Assembly: GCA_021396245.1 (NCBI GenBank)
Contig: WNYE01000008.1
Location: 542,899 to 606,898 of the forward strand
Origin: Sporothrix humicola
Taxonomy: Eukaryota; Ascomycota; Sordariomycetes; Ophiostomatales; Ophiostomataceae
Direction: 5' to 3'
Length of the DNA stretch: 64,000 nt
Part shown: positions 55,657 through 64,000 of the stretch, in pieces
Layout of the letters: each line of letters starts with the position of its first letter
How positions within the stretch are numbered: position 1 is the stretch's first letter
Notes under the pieces: generated by a model
What the model was told of the DNA's origin: nothing
The model's database searches: none
What the model saw: the letters and a program-made list of their open reading frames with translations, nothing else
Made by a program: the position numbers and the translations under genes

Positions 55657-56695
55657 TTAAATCTTCTGCGCCCATGCAAAGAATGTCAGCGCGTGGATTG
55701 TCACCTCACCGTCTGCATCACGCGCCACATCATCGCGTGCCAGGACAGCATCAAACCGCCGGCGGACTGTAGCTCTTGACGTTGGCTGTGCTGTGGTATC
55801 TTTGACTTCCTGCTCGTCGTTGGGCCCTGTCTCGGGTAGATTGGCAATCTGGCTCAGGGTGAGCAGACGCTTCCACAGGGCTTCTGGCGCCAGTTTCACA
55901 GTCCAGTAGACACGGCCGTCCGTCAATGGCTTGTAGAGAGCGGGCTTGCCGTCTTTGGGCTCGGCGGCCTCGGTAAATGCCTGTTGCCACTTGCCGTCAC
56001 GGAAACGCGGGCTTCCGTCCATTGCGAGGGAGTAGATTATGTCATTTAGGCCTTGCTCCCATTCCGCCTTGGCTGGCCATGCAGCCGGCTTGTTGTCTAA
56101 AGTGATGTGTCAGCAGGATGTTGATGCTATGACTTGTGACATATCTGTTACTTACAGTCTTCAATGTTCCAGATGACACCGACAAATGCGCCAGGCTTCA
56201 GCACACGGTGGATCTCTGTGAGTGCCTCGTAGTTTGCAAACCTTGGAGTCTTAGTATGCGACTAAATTTACTTTCGTGGCCAGCATGGACTCACCAGTGA
56301 AATGCCTGGGCGACAATGACGGCATCAGCTGTGCTATCGGCGACGGTGCCCAGATCGGCGCCGTGTCCGTCAACGACCGTGACGTGTGGCAGTTTCTTGG
56401 CGGCTAGCTGTGCTCGCATCTGCTCGTGCGGCTCGACGGCAGTGATTTCAAATGCTGGAGATCCAGATGCAGAGCCGGCAGATGCCTTGCGCGACAGACA
56501 CTCGGTGAACTTGCCGGTACCGGCGCCGATCTCGACAATCTTGAGTGGCTGGCCGTCGTTACTGCCACCACTGAGATTCTTGAAGCCATCCAGAAAGGCC
56601 GTGACAGCCTCGTCTGTGTACGACGGCCGGTGGGCATCGTAGGCTCCGGCATCGTGAAACCCGCTGGATGCGGCCTGGGCGAGATGTGTCGTCAT
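55657..56695 (-). CDS. Class I SAM-dependent methyltransferase (Methyltransf_11 type)
   Basis: Exons 56695-56295, 56241-56156 and 56096-55657 encode 308 residues. Motif I is IVEIGAGTGKFTE (53-65); ITAVEPHEQM carries the acidic ribose-binding residue; ADAVIVAQAFHWF and the post-motif IHRVLKPGAFVGVIWN follow, the last only after splicing. The start HDAGAYDAHRPSYTDEAV is typical of small-molecule methyltransferases of the Crg1/TMT1 sort. Cytosolic, no targeting signal seen. Substrate unknown. Both introns are short (53 and 59 nt) with GTGAGT and GTAAGT donors. Not adjacent to any biosynthetic cluster. Confidence 0.9.
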
Positions 56696-57598
56696 TTTGT
56701 GATGTGTGAGTGGTGATTTGTTTTAGAACGTGGTGCTGTAGAGTTGAGTGCATTCGATGTACGGTCTTGGCGTTCTTTCTTCGCTTCTTATACTGTGTTT
56801 ATCGACGCGGCCGTATCTTTCTGATATTCGAGTCAACGACTGCCGGTATTCCGATCGGCCAAATTGACGGCTCTTTCCTCTTTCCCCTGTCTCTTCCCCA
56901 ACACAGAGGCCGTTCTTGGCCCGCCGTGGTCCCCGCCCTAGAAGCCCTAGGCCCCGCTCGACAGCGCAAACGTCATCCTGACCTACAGCACGTTACAGTG
57001 TATTACAGCGTATTACACGACCCCTAATTGGCATTAGCGCCTGAAGCCGGGACCGAACAGCGCGGCGCATTTCCTCGTCTCGTGGCCTCGGCCAAAAGCC
57101 TCGTAAATACTGCGGACTTGTAGGACTTTTCCTGTTGAGACGGACATTCCGACTTGTTTGATATTACGCATTCCACATTTTACATTTGACATCACTTCAT
57201 GTTAAGACTGTAGGACTTTATGGGACTAAGCACATATTTTTATTTAATATTGTAGCTATGGAGAATTCAAAAAGTTGACTCATAAAACAAAGCACATAAA
57301 ATATCACGAGAGGAAAAAGTCATTGATTTTGATAATGTTTTGTATTGTTTATGCGCAATGATGTGCGCTCTGTATTTGTTCAGACCAACTAAAAAGACAG
57401 ACAAAGTGTAGATGACAAAGGAAAAAAGAAAAAACCTCTAATTAATTAATCCTCCGCCTCTGACACTGATGTGGAATCCCAAGACATGAAAAAAGTGTGG
57501 AAAATGCAAACGCGGAAACTCCGATGCTGATGAGTGATGTGCTAATAAGAGAGGTGACGAGAAATGCTTAATGCTCAAAGTCAAAGACAGAGAACTGC
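56696..57598. other. Methyltransferase promoter and Hsp30 3' flank
   Basis: 903 bases. A short tandem TTACAGYGTA repeat lies at 56993-57018 (separate entry). The right half (57170-57450) is AT-rich. No gene seen. Confidence 0.5.
56993..57018. repeat. Three-copy TTACAGYGTA tandem repeat
   Basis: TTACAGTGTA, TTACAGCGTA and TTACACGA follow each other about 300 bp upstream of the methyltransferase start. Could be a repeated factor site or chance; no known site matched. Confidence 0.55.
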
Positions 57599-58456
57599 TT
57601 AGAAGACAACAATGCGGCGGGTCTCGCGCTTGGTCTTGGGGATGGACACGTTCAGGATGCCGTTCTCCAGGCTGGCGCGGACGTTGGCCTCGTCAACAGG
57701 GACGGGGAAGTTGAAGACGCGCTTGAACTGGCCGACAGCGCGCTCCTGGAACCAGTAGCGCTCGGTGGGAGCAGCGGGTGTCTGAGTCTCTGGCTCCTCA
57801 GGAACAGATTCAGCAGGGTCGGGAACGGCAACCTCAGCGGCCTTCTCGTTGGTCACATCCTCGCCGCGCTCCAGAGCGTCCTCGGTGGCCTCGTCGGTCA
57901 CAGTGGCGCGGTGGCTGCGAGCGGGAGAGGGCGAGCGCGGAGCGTCAATCTCGGTGAACGGCTCGTCCTCGTCGGCGGGCGTGCGAGCACCGTCGGGCAG
58001 GATCTCGTCGTCAGACTCGGAGCGGGTGTCGGTCACAGCCTCGGGGACAGCAGCGACTGCGGGCGTGGCAGAAACTGCCGGGGAGGCAGACTGGTAGTTG
58101 CGCTCGACGCTGCCGGAAATCACCAGAGTCTGGGGCTCGGTGAACTCGAGCGAGACATTGTTGCGGTCGACACCGGCCAGCTCACCGTGGAGCTCGTAGG
58201 TGGACTCGGTCTCGCGGACGTCGAAGCGCGGGTTGAAGGGGCGCGACTGGCCAAAGACGTTGCGGCGATGGTGCTCATGGCGAGGCTTGCTCACTCTCTG
58301 GGACGACTGAGGCTGGCACTGGGCCTTGCAAGCCGGGGCAGCAGCGGGCGACGAAGCCTCACGCTGGTAGCTGTCAATGTCGTTGATCAGCTGGAAGATG
58401 TTGGCGAAGGGGTTTTCGGCCTGGGCCGGGAAGAATGCGCGCTGGTAGAAAGGCAT
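57599..58456 (-). CDS. Small heat shock protein, Hsp30/Hsp20 family
   Basis: One exon of 285 residues. The N-terminus MPFYQRAFFPAQAENPFANIF is typical of filamentous-fungal Hsp30. The alpha-crystallin domain begins SRPFNPRFDVRETESTYELHGELAGV (about 72), is interrupted by an acidic, Pro-rich insert of ~110 residues (about 119-230), and resumes with ERAVGQFKRVFNFPVPVDEANVRASLENGILNVSIPK, ending TRRIVVF. Such inserts occur in fungal Hsp30 but this one is long. Role: ATP-independent holdase preventing aggregation under heat. The upstream region has a TATA box and several heat shock elements (separate entries), supporting strong heat induction. Confidence 0.93.
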   Translation of the reverse strand: MPFYQRAFFPAQAENPFANIFQLINDIDSYQREASSPAAAPACKAQCQPQSSQRVSKPRHEHHRRNVFGQSRPFNPRFDVRETESTYELHGELAGVDRNNVSLEFTEPQTLVISGSVERNYQSASPAVSATPAVAAVPEAVTDTRSESDDEILPDGARTPADEDEPFTEIDAPRSPSPARSHRATVTDEATEDALERGEDVTNEKAAEVAVPDPAESVPEEPETQTPAAPTERYWFQERAVGQFKRVFNFPVPVDEANVRASLENGILNVSIPKTKRETRRIVVF

Positions 58457-58636
58457 TTTGATGGTTGTGTGAGAAGAAGTTGGAGTAGTGAAGAAGGGAA
58501 TTGTGAAGATGGTTAAAGGTCAAAGACGATGAGAATTGTTGATGAGAGTGAGTCTGAGATTGACTGTCTGGTGATTATTGTTCTGATGAGGAAAAGAAAA
58601 AAAAAAATCAATCCAAGAGCGAGAGGTTCATGGCTT

Positions 58637-58643
58637 CTTTATA
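58637..58643 (-). promoter_or_regulatory. TATA box of hsp30
   Basis: TATAAAG on the minus strand, about 181 bases upstream of the hsp30 ATG. This implies a leader of roughly 150 bases that includes an A/T run near 58600. A TATA box is expected for a sharply inducible stress gene and is rarely evident elsewhere in this window. Confidence 0.6.
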
Positions 58644-58688
58644 CTGAGATCTCATCTCATCTTGACACTTGTCGAAGCCTCGCCATGA

Positions 58689-59031
58689 TTCCCGAACCTA
58701 CCGTCCAATGGCGCAATTTGCGCAATGCGCTTGCCTGCCTTGCAGGCAACTAACTGGAAACTGCCAGAAAAAGGTACGCAATCACAGCTTTCCTAAGCGG
58801 AAGGCGACAACATCGAGATAGTGCCCGGATTGTTAATGGTGATTTGGTGGTCGTCGATGTTTCCCGAATGTGCCAGACGCAAGGCTGTGGCCCCTGGCCC
58901 ACGTAAACAGTGCTTCCAGGCCCTTCTACTGCGCTTCGAACAGCTTCCATTACAGCGCCCGGTGGGTGGAAGTGCTGGGGACACCGGGCTAGTCCCAGAA
59001 GGTTCGAGAAGCTTCTGTAGCTTCAGCCAAT
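58689..59031. promoter_or_regulatory. Heat shock element cluster and CCAAT box
   Basis: A near-ideal HSE with four alternating 5-bp units (GAA-gg-TTC-ga-GAA-gc-TTC) lies at 58998-59015, with a further TTC at 59022-59024 and a CCAAT box at 59027-59031. Two-unit sites TTCccGAA occur at 58689-58696 and 58861-58868, and TTCGAA with a nearby TTC at 58935-58947. HSF1 trimers bind such arrays. All lie 230-575 bp upstream of hsp30. Confidence 0.7.
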
Positions 59032-60280
59032 CAGAGCGCTAGAATTGCGTAGCTGGGCTGCCTACTCACTATTTTCCCCTGTAATTCCAGGGGAGCTCTG
59101 GAATATCGCTTTGTCATGTCGGGCCGTTTGAAAGCAGCTGTCATTCTATCGAGTTCGTTGCCTCTATTGCTCTCCAAAATATGCTTTGTTTCTCTTCTCA
59201 TAGCTGCCAGCTTCGATGCCGTTCGCAGCTTCGAGCTTATCATCTGCCTCGCACGACTGCTTCACTCAACTCAAACTCACTAACACTCCCCTGGAAGGGT
59301 CCCTAAAGGACGCTAACACCTGGCTTGTGCACCCTTGTGCACCTCGCACCTTCCAGCACACGCAAAAACCCCACGCTTTCCCACCTGGTTCTTTCCGTCA
59401 TTCTATTCCTGGAGCGGCTAGTCCCTTTTTGCCGTATCTTTTCCTGTCTCTCCAGTGGGTGAGGCCAAAACATGGGAATTGGACAGAATCCCGTCCCAGT
59501 CAGTGCAGTGCCAGGCGTGCCCCACACGTGGGTCCAATCAGGGTCTCTTCGTCATCGTTTTGAGAACTTGTTTTTTTTTTTGGTGCTTTTTGGGCTTGTT
59601 GGAGTTTCCTTGGCCTTGATCGTTGCTTTCGCAGATGCAACCGGTTCACTCCCTCCCAAACTTGGTCAACGTCGTTTTTATACTTTGACACGTGACGGGT
59701 AACGGCAACTATACTCGCTTCCCTTGTCCTGCATTTGCTATCGTGATTGGGGTCACACGATATAGTGCAGACTCGTATGTGACGTTTTTGACCCTTTTCA
59801 AGGGTACCGAGCTGGGAGTCTGGAGGAAAACGTCCGAGCTACATATCCTCATCCTCGTCTACTGATGTCTAGCTCGAAGTACTAGATACTTGTGTATTTT
59901 TGTTGGGATTTCCTCGGATGCACATGAACCGTTATGCAGCCTGTCAGGCAAGGATGTCAGAGTGTGTGCATCGTCAGAAACCAAGGATGTCAAGAAAAAC
60001 AAGAAATATTAGAATATGATAATGTAAAATAGACTTTTGTAAGATGTTGGCCATATATCATGACCCCAAAAAACAAAACCAATAAGCCACGCCAGCCTTC
60101 CCAACTCCCAAAAGTGCCCCGAAATCAAGAAAGCCAAGAAGAATGTGCATCATAGACGCCGATTTGTTCCCCGTTTTGGAAGAGTCGAGGACTCGCTCGT
60201 GACCTTTCAATTTTATTCCAATTCTGTAATTCCGCCTCGCCATGCTAGCCGAAGCAAACCGCGTTTGCGGCTGCTTGCAT
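59032..60280. other. Interval between hsp30 promoter and YTH 3' end
   Basis: About 1.25 kb. The left part may still belong to the hsp30 control region; 60058-60280 is probably the YTH 3' UTR. Reading frames present are short and without recognisable features. Confidence 0.5.
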
Positions 60281-62936
60281 CTAGCCTCTTGCTGCGTTTC
60301 CGCCACTGCCGCTGGTGTTTGCTGGACTGCCCGAGGCTGGCTGGTGGAAGAAGGTCGCCAGCTTGCGGCCGATAGCTGGATCCACCTCGGTGCCGTCGCG
60401 TGCGATCTTGATCTCGCGATTGGAGTTGAGCGGGTTGCGCATGCCCCTGGTGCGGTAGAACGGCAGGCGAGTCGTCGACAGCCATTCGAGCTGGAACGGC
60501 TTGCCCCATGCCTTGGGTTCGTCGGTACCGTCCACTCCATCGGCCCCGTCTGCACGATCTGTGCCATCGACGCCATCGACGCCATCAGCTCCGTCCACAC
60601 CATCCGTAGAGTCAAGGCCGTCTGCACCATCCGTACCGTCGACACCATCAGCACCGTCTGCACCGGTATTATCCTCCTCTTGCTTCGTTTCATCGCTTTC
60701 CTCATTATCGTCGTCTCCCTGTGCCTCCCAGAATATGGTGCCGCGTGCCGAGTCGTCAATTATACGGCCGCGTGGCGTGGTCTCGGTCGCTTCGGTCGGA
60801 ATCGCTTTCGGAAGGTCGATGCCGGCAACACTTTGTGATGTGGGGGCAAACGCAATGGCGGCGGCAGGGTCTTGGTTGATTTCGGATGTCATGCGTGCGT
60901 AGCCAAAGTACTCACCTGACTTGTTGGCTGAGAAGACGAGATAGACATTGTCGCAGGTCTGCAAATAACCCGGGCATTAGCACAAGCAAAGGTTAGTATA
61001 AAGACGAGGAACGGGGGGAACCCACCTTGAAAGCATCGTTCAACGTGTCCTCGTTATGGGATTGTGTTGCCCAGACGCCCGTCCGGACACTCAATTCAAG
61101 ATCCTCAACTGTCAAGCTTTTGAGAATAAAATAGCGTTCGGCTTTAGCAGCCGCTGGTGTAACAGTCGTAGTCGCAGTCCGTTCGGCCTCCTGGTCTGTC
61201 GTCTCCCGGACGCCGGATTTTCCAGACCCGTCTACTATAACACTAGTTTGAGAAGAGGGCTTTCTGGGCGTTGACGTTGCGTGAGTCTCTGGGTCGTCTC
61301 CATTTGTTGTGGGTTCATCATTGTTGTTTTCAGTTGCGGCATCAGGCGATGCGTTTCCATCCACATTGGTCAGTGGTCCAGTGGTCGTAGTGGTCGTGGT
61401 AGTCGATGACATTCCTGGACCTGTCGGTGCCGTGATGCCTTGCGCGCCTTCCACGGCATTTTTACGTAGTCGGCTCACCAACCGCACCGACATGTACCAA
61501 GTATCGTTGAGCTTCTGCTGCGCCGCCAAGCAGCGTTCCTCGTCAGGGTAGTTGGCAAACGCGCAGTTGCTCTTGGAAATCAAGAAGAGGGACTCGAGGC
61601 CGTCTGTTTGTTGACAGACATGGTGTACGAGGCTCATCAAGTTGGTCTGTGGGGGGAGGTTGCCGATCCAGATTGCATGTCCTACAAGGTAGCAAGGACT
61701 CGAGTTAGTATATCATTTGTTACGAACTTCACGCCATAAATACGCGAATACAAGTAACATCACCGGCACAACAACATACGCTCACATCTTGAACAGTACT
61801 AGATGGGTTTGACTTACCACTTTGCTTTGGCTTGCGAGGAGGCCCTCGTACGACGCTGGTCGTCTGTGTGTGTCCCTGACCTATAATAAACAATAAGCGG
61901 AGTTAGTCGAAACTGTCCCTCCAAAAGTACTCTGCAAAACACCGGTGCAATTCCGTATCCTTCCCCAAGTTCCCGTTTCCTGGGACTTTTTCCCGTCGTG
62001 TATATTTTCTGCGTTCTGCTGGCATAATTCTCGCTCCCCTTCTCGGTGTCGTGTCTTCAAGTCGTCTCCTAACAGGTCAGCTGCTGGGTGTAGCTTACCT
62101 GGATGAGATCGTTGGTCGAGTCTTGGGGAACCGTCGATACCATCGGACTGAGGCTTGCCGGTGACAACAAGTGGCTGAGAGGGACGTCTGGATGCGTGTA
62201 TTGCAGGCGACGGGTAGTTTCCGGGTGTTCCTGATCCCGAAGTAGTCCCTTGATGGTGCATGGGCTGGTGATGTTGAGTTGCGTATTGACCAGGTTGCGT
62301 GTAGTAGTACCCTGGTGCTTGATTTGCGTAGTAACCGTAGCCGCCGGCGCCGCCGCCACTGCCGTGTCGAGGTGCCATTGTCGGAACATGGCCGCCACCA
62401 TAGTATTGCTGCGCCATCATCGGCGGTTGCTGTGGCATGTAGTATGTTTGTTGCATCGGACCCGGTCCGCCCACATGGCCCGTGTATTGCGCGCCAGGGT
62501 GCCCTGTCGCGCTTGGCGAAGCGCCGGGGCCCATTGTATAGCCGCGAGGTCCGCCACGGTTTGCCGCGACGCCACCGTAGGGCTGCTGTTGCTGATGCTG
62601 GTAGTTCGGCTGCGGAAGGTTCTGTGCCATCCCGTGCATGTCGTAAGCCCCGTGGTGATGGTGAGGGGGGCCTCCTAGGCCCTGAGGTCGATAGTAAGGC
62701 TGTTGCATGTTGCTAGGCGCGAATTGATGAGGCTGGGGTTGTTGCGGGTGTCGCGGGTCTTGGGGGTTGTGATACTGCGGCGAGTAGTACTGTTGCGGCG
62801 GGTGTTGATGAAAGCTGGACGATGAACTGGTGGGCGAGTGGACAGGTGTGCTCTGTTGCTGTTGCGGTTGTTCGTGTTGGCGGGTCTCTGCAGAAGCTGA
62901 CTGCCCCCGAGGGCTTGTCGGATCGACCATCGGCAT
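60281..62936 (-). CDS. RRM-YTH domain protein, predicted m6A reader
   Basis: Exons 62936-62099, 61880-61818, 61681-61026 and 60958-60281 encode 744 residues. A Gln/Gly/Tyr/Pro-rich N-terminus (1-280, prion-like) is followed by a divergent RRM starting GHAIWIGNLPP (301), a Thr-rich linker, and a YTH domain: AERYFILKSLTVEDLELSVRTGVWATQ (481-507), VYLVFSANKSGEYFGYARM, then FQLEWLSTTRLPFYRTRGMRNP and REIKIARDGTEVDP. Trp504, Trp596 and Trp670 are the candidate m6A cage residues. An Asp-Gly repeat (about 618-665) is inserted between the last two. YTH proteins bind N6-methyladenosine in RNA and affect decay, termination or translation. All introns have canonical GT and AG ends; the first ATG is followed by a second two codons on. 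Confidence 0.94.
60521..60664. repeat. Asp-Gly-rich coding minisatellite within YTH domain
   Basis: About 16 near-identical 9-base units encode G-x-D triplets (GADGVDGTDG type; residues 618-665). The plus-strand unit is GCCATCGAC or CCGTCTGCA-like. Probably variable in length among strains, always in frame. Confidence 0.8.
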
Positions 62937-63925
62937 GGAAAACGACAGGAGGTGAATTCACCCCGAGCTGGCGCCTCCCAACAGCCGTTGCGCAAAGGGG
63001 TTCACCCGGCGGTGTGGTCCTCGGACCCGGACTGATCGATGAGTTGTCTCAGTCGTTCAGTCGTGATCGTGTATGGCGTTGGTAAATGCGTTGGTGTTGG
63101 GCCAGGTGTCTTGTTGTCGGGAATGTTTGATTTTCGCAAGTCCAGACCCTTCCCCCTTTTCTAGACATAAATAGTCCTTTTTTTGCAGGTGGTGAATTGA
63201 ATATATACCGGCTGGGAAGGTGCAACGGTTATAGGAGGGTATCAATGGAAGGTGCGACTGAGGCGTAAGTACGGTGCATGCCGAAGCGGGTAAGGAAGGG
63301 GCAAGTCTTGCTTTCCAGGGATTGTTGGAGATACCGTCTTTGCCACTCAATGCATGTCTCCTCAATTGCGTTTAGGTCGTGATCGTCTTCTATTCTTCCT
63401 TTTTTTTCTTTTTTCATCCCGAGTCGAAATCAGGGTTAGGCACCTTGGGTCTGGATGCAATCAAGGCATGGGCATGTAAAAGGAGGCGAAGTGGGGGGGT
63501 GTGTGGACACAGCTCTCCTTCACAGCAGGTGCGACCGGTGGTCATCGTTGTCATGTACATAGTACGGTTTGCAGCGGGAAGGCACGACCGGCGACTTGCC
63601 ACGCATTGAATTTGCTATCGTGGAGCCCAAGGCAGGTGCCGAGTGTATATTACGTGGCTCAGTAAAACAAGGATAGTGGCTGGTGCGGGTGGTGGAACTG
63701 GAAGTTTTTTTACGCTTCTTTTCCTGTACTTTTTGTTTATATTATTCATGTTTTTCATGTTTTCTTTTTACTTGTTCACCGGCCTCAGGGCAGGCTTACT
63801 GGCTGCCTCCCGCTGTGCGAGTTTTGCTCCTTGTTTTCGCGTTCGTATTGTTAGCGGTGGCCAACCAGCGACAGGTTTTCTGTTTTTCTCGTCTTTATTT
63901 TCAATGTCAATTTCAACGGGCGCGG

Positions 63926-63926
<1 letters not shown>
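62937..63926. promoter_or_regulatory. Upstream region of the YTH gene
   Basis: About 1 kb with no convincing gene. A perfect 12-base palindrome GGTGAATTCACC (62951-62962) lies just before the YTH ATG. Pyrimidine-rich tracts occur at 63385-63415 and 63710-63770 on the plus strand. Confidence 0.5.

Positions 63927-64000
<74 letters not shown>
63927..64000. other. Poly-G run at the right edge, probable artefact
   Basis: 74 consecutive G residues reach the window end. No natural nuclear sequence is expected to look like this; it fits no-signal base calls of two-colour sequencing carried into a contig end. Treat it as non-biological. Confidence 0.85.

Noticed and set aside
60920..60935. Possible intron donor (GGTGAGTAC) inside the YTH last exon
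   Set aside because: The sequence codes for the conserved SGEYFGYARM segment, so it is exon.
63420..63450. AGGGTTAGG resembling a telomere repeat
   Set aside because: A single occurrence, not tandem; the poly-G end is not telomeric either.
1..64000. tRNA genes, rRNA, CRISPR arrays, transposons
   Set aside because: Scanned by eye for B-box-like GGTTCRANNC with a paired A box, and for long terminal or inverted repeats, integrase or transposase motifs and spaced direct repeats. Nothing met even loose criteria.

Overview
The window is nuclear DNA of a filamentous ascomycete (Pezizomycotina). Sordariomycetes, possibly Ophiostomatales, is my best guess but is untested. The evidence is short introns (about 48-162 nt) with GTRNGT donors, CTAAC-type branch sites and YAG acceptors; GC-rich coding sequence with Ala/Gly/Gln/Asp runs; CT-rich sense-strand leaders; and fungal lineage families (Hsp30-type small heat shock protein, TRP-like/FLC channel, RRM-YTH protein, S/T-rich wall-sensor-like protein). 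I saw no virus, transposon, CRISPR array, tRNA or rRNA. The final 74 bases are pure G and look like an assembly or sequencing artefact at a contig end.

Layout. 1-2671 (-): methyltransferase cut by the left edge. 5.4-12.0 kb is a dense housekeeping block: TMA22 (+), borealin/Nbl1 (-), RPN10 (+), TRS23 (-), RPB4 (+). 12.6-14.1 kb (-): single-pass S/T-rich membrane protein, with about 4 kb of gene-free DNA upstream. 18.1-23.2 kb holds three genes tied to ribosomes and translation: PUF6 (-), GIR2 (+), ACL4-like (-). 24.1-28.0 kb (-): TRP-like/FLC channel, followed by about 3.8 kb without genes. 31.8-34.1 kb (-): Mlh2/PMS1-like MutL protein, divergent from RIB4 lumazine synthase (+, 35.0-35.8 kb). 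36.8-40.0 kb (-): large low-complexity conserved-type protein. 40.0-49.7 kb: a 9.7-kb interval with no convincing coding gene. 49.7-51.9 kb (+): Mn-type CDF transporter. 52.6-53.9 kb (-): BTB protein. 55.0-55.3 kb (+): LSM6. 55.7-56.7 kb (-): small methyltransferase. 57.6-58.5 kb (-): Hsp30 with a heat-shock-element-rich promoter. 60.3-62.9 kb (-): RRM-YTH m6A-reader-like protein.

Together the genes cover transcription (RPB4), RNA decay, splicing and m6A reading (LSM6, YTH), translation and ribosome assembly (TMA22, PUF6, GIR2, ACL4), proteolysis (RPN10), Golgi traffic (TRS23), chromosome segregation (borealin), riboflavin synthesis (RIB4) and ion homeostasis (TRP-like, CDF). I see no secondary-metabolite or other dedicated accessory cluster. 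The points most worth a second look are the TRS23 start codon split by an intron, the Asp-Gly repeat inserted in the YTH domain, the gene-free intervals with strand-polar CT tracts (candidate non-coding transcripts or long leaders), a candidate 1-kb 5'-UTR intron, and the heat-shock promoter. Exon boundaries were placed by eye from splice signals and family conservation.
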